A stretch of 64,000 nucleotides of DNA. Origin: Rhizobium sp. L1K21 (GTDB lineage: Bacteria; Pseudomonadota; Alphaproteobacteria; Rhizobiales; Rhizobiaceae). Below the pieces are notes generated by a model. That model was given only the letters and a program-made list of their open reading frames with translations, had not been told where the DNA came from and searched no databases. The stretch is taken from contig NZ_JAMXLE010000001.1 in assembly GCF_024055895.1 (NCBI RefSeq), positions 372,001 to 436,000 of the forward strand. Reading direction: 5' to 3'. Made by a program: the position numbers and the translations under genes. Below are positions 8,254 to 16,916 of this stretch, one piece after another (position 1 is the stretch's first letter; each line of letters opens with the position of its first letter).

Positions 8254-9753
8254 TCAATCCGCCTTCTGGCGGCGTGCCGGGAAGAGGATGATGTCGCGGA
8301 TCGAGGGTGAGTCCGTCAACAGCATGATGAGGCGATCGACCCCTATGCCAAGACCGCCTGCAGGCGGCATGCCCTGATCGATTGCATCCAGAAACTCTTC
8401 ATCAAGCTGCTTTTCGTGTTCGCCGCGGGCATGGGCCTGCTCGAGCTGTTCCACCATGCGGCGGCGCTGCTCTTCCGGATCATTGAGCTCAGAGAAGGCG
8501 TTGCCGATTTCCCAGGCGTTGCAATAGGTCTCGAAACGTTCCACCAGACGCGGCTCGCCCGGCACTTCCTTGGCGAAGGGCGAAATGTCCTTCGGGAAAT
8601 GGGTGACGTGTGATGGCTGGATCAGCGTCCCTTCCACCTTTTCCTCAAAGATAAAGGCCAGGCATTCGCCCCAGGTCCAGTCATCCTCGATCTCGAACCC
8701 GGCAGCCTTGGCAGCCGCGCGGGCTTCTTCATCGGTCTTCATGGCGAGGAAATCGATGCCGGTCACGTCCTTCACCGCATCCGGCATGGGTACGCGCTTG
8801 AAGGGGCCCTTGAAGGAAATTTCGGTGTCGCCGAACTTGAATTCCGTTGAACCATGGATGCTCATGGAAAGGTGGGCGAAGAGGCGCTCTACGAGACCCA
8901 TGATGTCTTCATAGTCGGCATAGGCCCAGTAACATTCCATCATGGTGAATTCAGGATTGTGCCGGGTGGACACGCCTTCATTGCGGAAGTTGCGGTTGAT
9001 TTCGAACACCTTGTCGGTGAGCCCCGAAACCAGGGTGCGCTTCAGGAACAGTTCCGGCGCGATGCGCAGATACATGTCCAGCTTCAGCGTGTTGTGGTGG
9101 GTCTTGAAAGGCTCAGCCGTTGCGCCGCCATAGACGGAATGCAACATCGGCGTTTCGACTTCCATGAAGTTTTCGTCTTCCATGAAACGGCGAATACCGG
9201 AGATGATTTTTGAACGCTGGCGGAAGCGGAGCTTGGAATCTTCGTTGGTCAGGATGTCGAGATGGCGCTTGCGATAGCGGGTCTCGACGTCGGAAACGCC
9301 ATGCCATTTTTCCGGCATCGGTAGAAGTGCCTTGGTGAGCATGGTGATTTCATGCGCATTCACCGTCAGCTCGCCGCGCTTGGTGCGGCGCACTTCGCCG
9401 GTCACGCCGATAATGTCGCCGAGATCGATCATCGGCAGCAGCGCGCGGGCCTCTTCCGGGGTGGTATCCTTGTGGGAGAAAACCTGCACCTTGCCGGAAG
9501 CATCGCGCACATCCATGAACATGCCGGAATTGCGGGATGAATAGACACGACCGGCAATGGTGACGATATCGCCGGTTTCGGTGTCGGGTTCGATACCGGC
9601 ATATTTCTCGGCCAGTTCCGCGTTGGTGATCGTGCGGTGGAAATGGGCCGGATAAACCTCGCCGATCTGCTCGCGCAGCATTTTCAGTTTCTGCGCGCGA
9701 ACCTCTGTCACGTCAGAGGAAAGGCCGGTTTCTGCTGTTTTCTCGTTCATCAT
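8254..9753 (-). CDS. lysS: Lysyl-tRNA synthetase, class II
   Basis: The enzyme charges tRNA-Lys. Its 499 residues hold an N-terminal OB-fold anticodon-binding domain (GDIVTIAGRVYSSRNSGMF) and a class II core with motif 1 (FMEVETPML), motif 2 (FRNEGVSTRHNPEF) and motif 3 (GLGIGVDRLIMLL) near the C-terminus. ATG 9753 or 9750 is chosen: the open frame extends 30 codons further upstream, but that extension is encoded by a RIME-like repeat. Its neighbour gltX, transcribed the same way, is separated by this repeat. Some alphaproteobacteria use a class I LysRS instead; this one does not. Confidence 0.96.
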   Translation of the reverse strand: MMNEKTAETGLSSDVTEVRAQKLKMLREQIGEVYPAHFHRTITNAELAEKYAGIEPDTETGDIVTIAGRVYSSRNSGMFMDVRDASGKVQVFSHKDTTPEEARALLPMIDLGDIIGVTGEVRRTKRGELTVNAHEITMLTKALLPMPEKWHGVSDVETRYRKRHLDILTNEDSKLRFRQRSKIISGIRRFMEDENFMEVETPMLHSVYGGATAEPFKTHHNTLKLDMYLRIAPELFLKRTLVSGLTDKVFEINRNFRNEGVSTRHNPEFTMMECYWAYADYEDIMGLVERLFAHLSMSIHGSTEFKFGDTEISFKGPFKRVPMPDAVKDVTGIDFLAMKTDEEARAAAKAAGFEIEDDWTWGECLAFIFEEKVEGTLIQPSHVTHFPKDISPFAKEVPGEPRLVERFETYCNAWEIGNAFSELNDPEEQRRRMVEQLEQAHARGEHEKQLDEEFLDAIDQGMPPAGGLGIGVDRLIMLLTDSPSIRDIILFPARRQKAD

Positions 9754-9771
9754 CTTATCCGTTGTTTGGTT

Positions 9772-9882
9772 CTTCTCCCCTTGGGGAGAAGGTGCCCGAA
9801 GGGCGGATGAGGGGTTCTCAAGGTCTCGCGGGGAACCCCTCATCGCCTCGTTTTACTCGGCACTTCTCCCCCAGGGGAGAAG
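9772..9882. repeat. RIME-like palindromic intergenic element between gltX and lysS
   Basis: The element begins with the palindrome CTTCTCCCCTTGGGGAGAAG (9772-9791) and ends with CTTCTCCCCCAGGGGAGAAG (9863-9882). Between them an inverted repeat GATGAGGGGTTC (9806-9817) pairs with GAACCCCTCATC (9833-9844). This terminal-palindrome plus central-hairpin design matches the Rhizobium intergenic mosaic elements. A second copy is at 47910-48024. Confidence 0.8.
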
Positions 9883-9913
9883 GCGGGAGCTTGCCGCTCC
9901 CTCGCCACATAGA

Positions 9914-11386
9914 TCAACCGTTGTTCTTCTTATCTTCTTCCAGGCCGAGCTTCACCGCGGTGATCGCCTGTTTGAGACGCTGGCGAACGACCGAGCGGCC
10001 GAGGATTGCCATGGAATCGAAAAGCGGCAGCGAGCGGGAAGAACCGGACACAGCGATAAAGAGCGGAGCAACAACGTCGCGCAGCTTCTTTTCCATGCGT
10101 TCGGAGATTGCGCGCAGTTCTTCCTCAATGCTTGCCGTGTTCCATTCGAAGATCTTTTCTAGATCGTCGTGGGAGGTTTGCAGCACGGCCAGAACATCTT
10201 CGAGCGATGTCTTCTTGATCCGGCGGAAATTGTCGGCAGTCAGGCCGAGGTCACCCTTGAGCAGGAAGCCTGCGAGATCGGGGAGATCTGACAGACGCTC
10301 GATACGGGATTGGGCCAGTTTCATGCCTTCCATGAAGCGGTCGTTTTCCTGTGCCCAATTGAGAACGCGGGCGACGAACTCGCCTTCGGAAATGCCTTCG
10401 CGCAACCAGCGCCCGTTCAGCCAGTCAAGCTTCTGGATGTCGAAAATGGCGCCCGCCTTGTTGAGACTTTCAGGATCGAATTTTTCCTTCAGCTGTTCCA
10501 TCGACATCATTTCCTCGCCCTCGGCGATCTGGATGAAGAAGAGGCCGAGGAAGTTCATCAGCGCTTCCGGCAGATAGCCGAGCGCGGAATAATAGGAAAT
10601 GGAGGTCGGGTTGCGGCGTTTGGACAGTTTGGACTTGTCCGCATTGCGCATCAGCGACAGATGCATGAATTTCGGTGGCTCGAGGCCGAGATATTGGTAG
10701 AGCAGAATGTGCTTTGGCACCGAGGCCAGCCACTCTTCGCCGCGGGCCACATGGGTGATCTTCATCAGGTGGTCGTCGACCACATTGGCCATGTGGTAGG
10801 TCGGCATGCCATCAGCTTTCAGCAGAACCTGCATGTCGACGCTTTCCCACGGAATGGAAACATCGCCATAGACGCCGTCATGGAATTCGCATGCCCCTTC
10901 TGCGGGGATTTTCATGCGCACGACAGAGGGCTCGCCCGCATCCATGCGGGCCTTGACCTCTTCGGCTTTCAGGTTGAGGCACTTGCCGTCATATTTCGGC
11001 TGTTTGCCGGAGGCGCGCTGGCCGGCGCGCATTTCTTCCAGGCGCTCAGGTGTGCAGAAGCAACGGAAGCCATGACCGGCCGCAACGATCTTTTCGACAT
11101 ATTCGCCGTAGATATGCTTGCGGTCCGACTGGCGATAGGGACCATAGGGGCCGCCGACGTCCGGGCCTTCAGCCCATTCAAGGCCGCACCATTTCAGCGC
11201 GTCCAGCACCTTCTGCTCAAACTCCGGCGTGGAGCGCGTTGCATCGGTGTCTTCAATTCTGAGAATGAAGGTGCCGTTATGCTTCTTGGCAAAGAGGTAG
11301 TTGAACAGCGCGATATAGGCGGTGCCGACATGAGGCTCGCCGGTCGGCGATGGCGCGATACGGACGCGAACACCAGTTTCAGACAT
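9914..11386 (-). CDS. gltX: Glutamyl-tRNA synthetase
   Basis: This class I synthetase charges tRNA-Glu. In bacteria without GlnRS it also misacylates tRNA-Gln for the GatCAB route. Its 490 residues contain the HIGH-type motif in IAPSPTGEPHVG near the N-terminus, RIEDTD, the acceptor-binding region and the KMSKS-type motif KLSKR. The anticodon-binding C-terminal domain is present. ATG 11386 is chosen over the TTG immediately upstream. Many rhizobia carry two gltX paralogues; only one is in this window, so its discriminating status cannot be judged. Confidence 0.95.
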   Translation of the reverse strand: MSETGVRVRIAPSPTGEPHVGTAYIALFNYLFAKKHNGTFILRIEDTDATRSTPEFEQKVLDALKWCGLEWAEGPDVGGPYGPYRQSDRKHIYGEYVEKIVAAGHGFRCFCTPERLEEMRAGQRASGKQPKYDGKCLNLKAEEVKARMDAGEPSVVRMKIPAEGACEFHDGVYGDVSIPWESVDMQVLLKADGMPTYHMANVVDDHLMKITHVARGEEWLASVPKHILLYQYLGLEPPKFMHLSLMRNADKSKLSKRRNPTSISYYSALGYLPEALMNFLGLFFIQIAEGEEMMSMEQLKEKFDPESLNKAGAIFDIQKLDWLNGRWLREGISEGEFVARVLNWAQENDRFMEGMKLAQSRIERLSDLPDLAGFLLKGDLGLTADNFRRIKKTSLEDVLAVLQTSHDDLEKIFEWNTASIEEELRAISERMEKKLRDVVAPLFIAVSGSSRSLPLFDSMAILGRSVVRQRLKQAITAVKLGLEEDKKNNG

Positions 11387-11543
11387 CAAAATCCCATCCG
11401 GATAAATATGAGAAGCCGCCGATCAGGCCAGTCTTTATCAGAGGATCGTGCAGCTTGGTTTCGTCAATACGATTTCGTGCCGCCTTAGGCCATATCTCAG
11501 GCTTTGCGTCAAGAAGCAGGGCGTTTTGCGGGCGGTTTTTGGT

Positions 11544-12197
11544 TTATTTGCCGTAGCGGGCCATGAACATTTCGATGGCTGATTTTACCACGCCCTCGAT
11601 GATCGGGCGGGGCGGCGATTTGCGCATTTCACCGAACAGAGCCGGCTTGAAAAGACCCGAAACGCAGAGATCGGAAAATTGCCGTGCGGCGAGCATGGTA
11701 TCGTCGATTTGCAAAAGGCCTGCGGCCACCTGCCGGTCCAGATAGGCTTTCAGGATTTGCGGGCCGCTGCCCAGGCCTTCACGCAGAAAACAGTGTGCGG
11801 TATCAGGCATTGTGTCGACCACGCCAAGCGCCATGCGCATACCGCGCACGTTGGAGGGTGATGAGAGGTGCGCGGCGATCAAAGTCCCGAAATTGAAGAG
11901 CGTTTCCCTGATTGGAAAAGCGTCGTCCAGCACGGTTCTGACATTTTCCGAAATGCGTCTGCGCTCGCGCTCCACCAATGCCCCGAACAGGTCGTGCTTG
12001 CTTTCGAAATAGACGTAGATCGTTCCTTTGGAAACGCCGGCGGCACGCGTGATGTCGTTTATGCTGGCGCCGTCAAAGCCTTTTTCCATGAAAACCCGCT
12101 TGGCCCCGTCCAGAATCTGGTCGCGTTTGGCCGGGTTTTCGCCCGCCGCCTTGCGGCGGTTTGAACAGTTTTCCAAAGTTTCCTGGTCGTTCATCAT
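11544..12197 (-). CDS. emrR: TetR-family repressor of the adjacent EmrAB efflux pump
   Basis: The 217-residue protein has an N-terminal TetR HTH (about residues 28-72, with SINDITRAAGVSKGTIYVYFESK) and a C-terminal ligand domain of the TetR_C_33/AcrR type. It is divergent from an HlyD/MFS pump; two near-identical palindromes lie between them, the second ending 23 bases before the emrA ATG. The arrangement parallels the Sinorhizobium EmrR/emrAB and Rhizobium etli rmr systems, where plant flavonoids relieve repression. Start ATG 12197 or 12194; neither has a strong ribosome-binding site. Confidence 0.85.
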   Translation of the reverse strand: MMNDQETLENCSNRRKAAGENPAKRDQILDGAKRVFMEKGFDGASINDITRAAGVSKGTIYVYFESKHDLFGALVERERRRISENVRTVLDDAFPIRETLFNFGTLIAAHLSSPSNVRGMRMALGVVDTMPDTAHCFLREGLGSGPQILKAYLDRQVAAGLLQIDDTMLAARQFSDLCVSGLFKPALFGEMRKSPPRPIIEGVVKSAIEMFMARYGK

Positions 12198-12217
12198 TGT
12201 TCATCGCATCTTAACTA

Positions 12218-12239
12218 AATCGAACCGTTTGGTTCGATT
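12218..12239. promoter_or_regulatory. TetR-type operator 1, perfect palindrome
   Basis: AATCGAACC-GTTT-GGTTCGATT has perfect 9-bp arms. It lies 21 bases upstream of the repressor ATG, so binding should block the repressor's own transcription. Confidence 0.75.
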
Positions 12240-12282
12240 GCTATTGCTATGCGGGAAAATATGCACTATGTCAAGAAAATGA

Positions 12283-12301
12283 CCGAACCGTTCAGTTCGA
12301 T
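12283..12301. promoter_or_regulatory. TetR-type operator 2 near the emrA start
   Basis: CCGAACCGTTCAGTTCGA is a second copy of the operator 1 core (CGAACCGTT..GTTCGA), 65 bp downstream of it and 23 bases before emrA. Repression of the pump probably acts here. Confidence 0.65.
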
Positions 12302-12323
12302 ATGAAGATTTCAGGTATTTATT

Positions 12324-13532
12324 ATGTCCAGTGCAGCACAAAAGCAAAATTCCAATAAAGTTCAGCTTCTTGAGGGGGCGGGCGAGGTTCGTGCTGATAC
12401 GCAGGCCAGAGATAACGTGGCCGAAGTGACCGAAGTTGCAAGCCGTTCTCAAACCACTAATCCCAAGCGTGGCGGCAGACGCAAGTTCATTTTTCTGGCT
12501 CTGGCTGCAGTGGTCATTGGCGCCGGCGGTTATGAAGGATATCAGTGGTGGACGAATGGCCGCTTCATGGTCTCGACCGACGACGCCTATATCGGCGGAG
12601 ATATTGCCTATGTCTCTCCGAAGGTGACCGGCTATGTCGAAAAGGTCAATGTGACCGCAAACCAGAAGGTCAAGGCTGGCGATACGCTGGTGACGCTGGA
12701 TCAGGGCGATTATCAGATTGCTCTGGAGCAGGCCGAAGCCCAACTGGCCACGCAGGAATTTGCCGTCAAGACCATCGACGCGCAGGAAAAGGTTGCCGAG
12801 GCGTCTCTGGCGCAGGCCAAGGCGCAGAAGCAGTCGGCGACGGCTGCCCTGCATAGCGCCCAGTTGACGCTTGACCGAACCAACAAGCTGCAGGACCAGA
12901 ATTTTGCCAGCACCTCGGCGCTCGACAGCGCCAATACCGCGTTCGAGCAGGCGCAGGCGCAGATCTCCAGCGCCGATGCTGCAATTCAGTCGGCCACGGC
13001 CAACATTTCAGCCATTCACGCTCAACGTGCTCAGGCGGAAAGCACCCTGAAGTCGCTGCATCTGGCGCGCGACAAGGCTGCCCGCGATCTCGAATTTACA
13101 GTTTTGAAAGCTCCTTTTGACGGCGTCGTTGGTAACTTCGCTGTTCAAGAAGGCAATCTGGTGTCTCCTGGCTTGCGCCTTATGGCAGTCGTTCCGACCT
13201 CCGACCTCTATATAGACGCAAACTTCAAGGAGACCCAGATTGCCGAACTTCATGCCGGCGAGACGGTCCATATTTCGGTTGATGCGCTGCCTGATCAGGA
13301 GTTTGAAGGTACGGTGGAGTCCATTTCCCCGGCCTCCGGCTCTGTCTTCTCGTTGCTGCCGGCTGAAAATGCCACTGGCAACTTCACCAAGATCACCCAG
13401 CGCCTGCCGGTGCGTATTGCGCTTCCGGCTGATGTTCTGGCCACGGGCCGCCTGAAGGCCGGTCTTTCCGTGGTGGTGGATGTCGACACCCGCACGGGCA
13501 ACGATGTCAGCAAGGTTGCCGTGGCGAACTGA
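12324..13532 (+). CDS. emrA: EmrA/HlyD-family membrane fusion protein of an efflux pump
   Basis: The 402-residue periplasmic adaptor links an inner-membrane MFS transporter to an outer-membrane channel. It has a cytoplasmic N-terminus, one membrane helix (residues 53-71, KFIFLALAAVVIGAGGYEGY), a biotinyl-lipoyl half motif (VSTDDAYIGGDIAYVSPKV), a long Ala/Gln-rich coiled-coil hairpin (about 130-250), then the second lipoyl half (LKAPFDGVVGNFAVQEGNLV) and a beta-barrel domain. It is followed by emrB after 116 bases. ATG 12324 lies 23 bases after operator 2, indicating control by the divergent TetR protein. Confidence 0.92.
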   Translation: MSSAAQKQNSNKVQLLEGAGEVRADTQARDNVAEVTEVASRSQTTNPKRGGRRKFIFLALAAVVIGAGGYEGYQWWTNGRFMVSTDDAYIGGDIAYVSPKVTGYVEKVNVTANQKVKAGDTLVTLDQGDYQIALEQAEAQLATQEFAVKTIDAQEKVAEASLAQAKAQKQSATAALHSAQLTLDRTNKLQDQNFASTSALDSANTAFEQAQAQISSADAAIQSATANISAIHAQRAQAESTLKSLHLARDKAARDLEFTVLKAPFDGVVGNFAVQEGNLVSPGLRLMAVVPTSDLYIDANFKETQIAELHAGETVHISVDALPDQEFEGTVESISPASGSVFSLLPAENATGNFTKITQRLPVRIALPADVLATGRLKAGLSVVVDVDTRTGNDVSKVAVAN

Positions 13533-13648
13533 AGCCCGCTTCCGGCCTGCCAGGGGCGGGCCGGTGCGCTGCAAACCTATTTTAAAGTCTAATCGTATCG
13601 ATCCCCGTATCACGCCGATCGAATTTTGCTCTGAAGGCGGACCAGAAA

Positions 13649-15223
13649 ATGGCTGACACAGCATTGGCACAGGGCGTTGCGGACGAGCCTATTCCGCTGC
13701 GCAGGATCATCGCCTTTTTCGGCATGGTCTTTGGCATGTTCATGGCCATCATCGATATCCAGATCGTGTCGGCGTCGCTTTCAGAAATCAGCGCCGGGCT
13801 GGGTGCGAGCACGGATGAAGCGGCATGGGTTCAAACATCCTACCTGATTGCCGAAGTGATCATGATTCCGCTGTCGGCAAGTGCCGCGCGCATTCTTTCC
13901 ACGCGCGTGTTCTTTACGATTTCGGCTGCCGGTTTCACCATGGCATCCGTGCTGGCGGCAACGGCGACGAATATCGACGAGATGATCATCTATCGCGCGC
14001 TGCAGGGCTTTATCGGCGGCGGGCTCATTCCGTCGGTCTTTGCCGCCGCCTTCACCATTTTCCCGCCCTCCAAGCGTCATATCGTTTCACCCGCGATCGG
14101 CCTGGTCGCAACGCTCGCACCGACGATCGGCCCGACTGTCGGCGGGTATCTGTCACACGCATTTTCATGGCATTGGCTGTTCCTGGTCAATGTCATCCCG
14201 GGCATTCTTGTGACGCTTGTTTCCTGGAATTTCATCGACTTCGACAAACCGGAGCCGGAACTGGCGAAGAATTTCGACTGGTGGGGCCTCTTCAGTATGG
14301 CGATTTTCCTCGGCTCACTCGAATATGTTCTGGAGGAGGGAAATGGGAAGGGCTGGTTTTCTGACGACAAGATTGTGATCGGGACGATTTTTGTCGTCTG
14401 CGGTGCGGTGGTTTTCTTTTACCGCTCCTTTACGGCCAAATTTCCCATTGCCGATCTTACCGCCTTCAAGGACCGCAACTTTGCCTTCGGGTCGTTATTC
14501 TCCTTCGTGATGGGTATCGGACTTTACGGCCTGACCTATATTTATCCCGTCTATCTGTCGGCGATCCGCGGTTACGATTCGCTCATGATCGGCGAGGCGA
14601 TGATGATTTCCGGTATTGCGATGTTCATTTCAGCGCCGCTTTCCGGCGTCATGTCGCGGTTCATGGACCCGCGTTTCATGATGATGATCGGGTTTGCCGG
14701 ATTTGCCACCGGCACATGGTGGATGACGCATATGACGGCCGATTGGGATTATTACGAGCTGATCATTCCGCAGGTCCTGCGTGGCATGTCGATGATGATA
14801 GCCATGGTGCCGATCAACAACGTTGCGCTCGGCACCCTGCCGCCGGATCGTATCAAGGGCGCATCGAGCCTTTATAACCTCACCCGTAACCTCGGCGGTG
14901 CAGTGGGGCTGGCCATCATCAATACGCTGTTGACCCGGCAAACGACGGCGCATTACCAGCAATTGGCCGAGCATGTGCAATGGGCCAACCCGGAGGCTCT
15001 GGACTTTTATCAGAGCCTCAGCAACAAGTTCAGCGCGCTTGGCCTTGACGGTGCGACCTTGGCGATCAGCCAGCTCTCTGGTCTGGTGCGTCAGCAGGCC
15101 TATGTGATGTCCTTCATCGATGTTTTCCTGCTGCTGACTGTGCTTTTTGCTGCGCTCGTGGTAGCAGCGCTTGCGCTGCGCAAGCCAAAACCGCAGGCTG
15201 CGGGAGCCGGCGGCGGGCATTGA
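13649..15223 (+). CDS. emrB: EmrB-type MFS multidrug exporter (DHA2, 14 TM)
   Basis: The 524-residue proton-driven exporter has the hydrophobicity pattern of 14 transmembrane helices. The N-terminal region IAFFGMVFGMFMAIIDIQIVSAS matches DHA2 motif D1 (LDxTIVNVALP-like). Motif C-like glycines appear in PAIGLVATLAPTIGPTVGGYL. A MAMVPINNVALGTLPPDRIKGASSLYNLTRNLGGAVG block is typical of EmrB. It pairs with emrA; an outer-membrane TolC partner is not encoded here. The substrate is unknown; hydrophobic weak acids and plant phenolics are usual for the family. Confidence 0.92.
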   Translation: MADTALAQGVADEPIPLRRIIAFFGMVFGMFMAIIDIQIVSASLSEISAGLGASTDEAAWVQTSYLIAEVIMIPLSASAARILSTRVFFTISAAGFTMASVLAATATNIDEMIIYRALQGFIGGGLIPSVFAAAFTIFPPSKRHIVSPAIGLVATLAPTIGPTVGGYLSHAFSWHWLFLVNVIPGILVTLVSWNFIDFDKPEPELAKNFDWWGLFSMAIFLGSLEYVLEEGNGKGWFSDDKIVIGTIFVVCGAVVFFYRSFTAKFPIADLTAFKDRNFAFGSLFSFVMGIGLYGLTYIYPVYLSAIRGYDSLMIGEAMMISGIAMFISAPLSGVMSRFMDPRFMMMIGFAGFATGTWWMTHMTADWDYYELIIPQVLRGMSMMIAMVPINNVALGTLPPDRIKGASSLYNLTRNLGGAVGLAIINTLLTRQTTAHYQQLAEHVQWANPEALDFYQSLSNKFSALGLDGATLAISQLSGLVRQQAYVMSFIDVFLLLTVLFAALVVAALALRKPKPQAAGAGGGH

Positions 15224-15277
15224 TCGACCGGACTGAAGTCTTATGATCGGGAAAATTTTCAAATGCGATGATTCCCG

Positions 15278-15835
15278 ATGCCTCAACCTATTCTGGAAAC
15301 CGAACGTTTGATCCTCCGTCTGCCGCAAGCAGACGACCTTGACGGCTGGTCGAGGCTGATGGCCGATGAGGCGGCTTCCCTCTTCATCGGCGGACCGATG
15401 GACCGCACCGGCGCCTGGGCCAATCTTTGCCTGATGCGCGGTGCCTGGGATATTGAAGGCTTCAGCAATTTCTCGGTCATCGAAAAGGCCACGGGCCGCT
15501 GGATCGGCAGGGCAGGGCCATGGTCTCCGCCGGGTTGGCCGGGACGAGAGATAGGCTGGGCCTTTCTGCGCGAGGTCTGGGGGCGCGGATTTGCCAAGGA
15601 AGCAGCGCAAGCGAGCATGGCCTGGGCCTGGCAAAGCTTGGGATGGCGCGAGGCCGTTCACATTATTCATCCCGATAATTTGCGCTCCATCGCTTTGGCA
15701 AAGGCAATCGGCTCCGAATTCAAAATGTCACTGGAAGCGGGTAGGCTGGGAAGCAAGACACCTCTGCAGGTCTTCGGACAGACCTTGCACGGGGCGGTGA
15801 TGGAAGACCGAAATTGCGTTTCCGTCAGATTTTGA
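15278..15835 (+). CDS. GNAT-family N-acetyltransferase (RimJ/RimL-like)
   Basis: The 185-residue protein starts PILETERLILRLPQADDLD, the standard opening of RimJ/RimL-type Acetyltransf_3 proteins, and contains REIGWAFLREVWGRGFAKEAAQASM, matching the acetyl-CoA-binding motif A (R-x-x-G-x-G/A). The C-terminal HPDNLRSIALAKAIG is also canonical. The acceptor is not predictable. It lies 54 bases after emrB and may be cotranscribed by chance. It ends at the possible operator of the next gene. Confidence 0.85.
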   Translation: MPQPILETERLILRLPQADDLDGWSRLMADEAASLFIGGPMDRTGAWANLCLMRGAWDIEGFSNFSVIEKATGRWIGRAGPWSPPGWPGREIGWAFLREVWGRGFAKEAAQASMAWAWQSLGWREAVHIIHPDNLRSIALAKAIGSEFKMSLEAGRLGSKTPLQVFGQTLHGAVMEDRNCVSVRF

Positions 15836-15850
15836 TTTACGTACCTCAAA
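15831..15850. promoter_or_regulatory. Possible LacI-family operator before the xyl regulator
   Basis: TTTGA and TCAAA flank TTTACGTACC, a symmetric element with the central CG usual in LacI-family operators. It lies 32 bases before the regulator's ATG and overlaps the preceding stop codon. It is short and could be chance. Confidence 0.3.
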
Positions 15851-15881
15851 TTTTCCTTTAGGGGTGGCTCCCGGAGGAACC

Positions 15882-16916
15882 ATGCGACCCACCGTTCATG
15901 ATATCGCCGCCAATGCAGGTGTTGGCCTTGCGACCGTCGACCGGGTTTTGAACAATCGGCCGGGCGTGAGTGAAAAGACGCGCGCCAAGGTGGAGGAGGC
16001 CATCGCCCGCATCGGCTATGTGCGCGATGTGGCGGCGGCCAACCTGGCCAAGGGACGCCTTTACGATTTCGATTTTCTGGTGCCGGACAACGACAACTCC
16101 TTCATGAAGTTGCTGCGGGCTGCGGTGGCGGATGCTGCATCGGCCTTCGCGCGGGAGCGGGTGCGCATTCGCCTGCATGAGGTTCCCGCCTTTGATGCCA
16201 AGGCTCTGATTGCGGCTATGGAAAATACCGCCGCGACGGGTAGCGCGGGTGTCGCTATCGTGGGGGTGGATTCGAGCGATGTTGCCGCGGCGATTGACGC
16301 GTTGAACGGAGATGGCGTGCCGGTGGTGACGCTTGTTTCGGATGTGCAGAATGCAGCGCGTATCCAGTTTTGCGGGATCAACAATTTTGCCGCCGGTCGC
16401 ACGGCGGCCAGCCTGCTGGGGCGCTTTGTGACCCCAGATGTCGGCAAAGTGGGCGTGCTGATGGGTTCCATGCTTGCAAACGACCACCGCCGCCGTCTTG
16501 ATGGCTTTCGTGCCGTCATCGGCGAGACGTTTCCACAGATTGAAATTCTGCCCGTTGTCGAGGGACAGGACGATGCGGAGCAATCCGAAGCGGCGGTTTC
16601 TTTGCTCTTGAACGCGCAACCCGGTCTTGCCGGTGTCTACAGCATAGGCGGTGGAAATCGCGGGCTGGTGCGGGCGCTAGAAAAGGCGGGTGTTGCGGGT
16701 CGCCTGCCTGTGGTTGCGCATGAACTGACCCAATCGACCCGGGCGGCATTGCGGGACGGCACAATCAGCGCCGTTCTTCATCAAGACCCCGGCCACGAAG
16801 TGCGAAGTGCAATCCGCGTCTTGAAAGCGCATGTCGACGGCACTGAAACCGTCGAGGGGCAGGACCGCATTCGCATTGAAATCTATCTCAAGGATAATCT
16901 TCCAGAGGATGCATGA
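15882..16916 (+). CDS. LacI-family regulator of the xylose genes
   Basis: The 344-residue protein has the LacI HTH at the extreme N-terminus (TVHDIAANAGVGLATVDRVLNNRPGVS) and a periplasmic-binding-like sensor domain (FDFLVPDNDNSFMKLL, HRRRLDGFR). ATG 15882 follows a perfect GGAGGA; an upstream GTG (15864) is in frame but lacks such a site. Its stop overlaps the xylB start as ATGA, so regulator and kinase are translationally coupled. It most likely senses D-xylose or xylulose and regulates xylBA (inference from context). It differs from the AraC-type XylR of enterobacteria. Confidence 0.88.
   Translation: MRPTVHDIAANAGVGLATVDRVLNNRPGVSEKTRAKVEEAIARIGYVRDVAAANLAKGRLYDFDFLVPDNDNSFMKLLRAAVADAASAFARERVRIRLHEVPAFDAKALIAAMENTAATGSAGVAIVGVDSSDVAAAIDALNGDGVPVVTLVSDVQNAARIQFCGINNFAAGRTAASLLGRFVTPDVGKVGVLMGSMLANDHRRRLDGFRAVIGETFPQIEILPVVEGQDDAEQSEAAVSLLLNAQPGLAGVYSIGGGNRGLVRALEKAGVAGRLPVVAHELTQSTRAALRDGTISAVLHQDPGHEVRSAIRVLKAHVDGTETVEGQDRIRIEIYLKDNLPEDA

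Noticed and set aside
8254-9843. Longer LysRS start at 9843
   Set aside because: The extra 30 codons are encoded by the RIME-like repeat and do not match the family N-terminus.
10310-11488. 392-codon plus-strand open frame
   Set aside because: Antisense to gltX; its translation shows no recognisable family.
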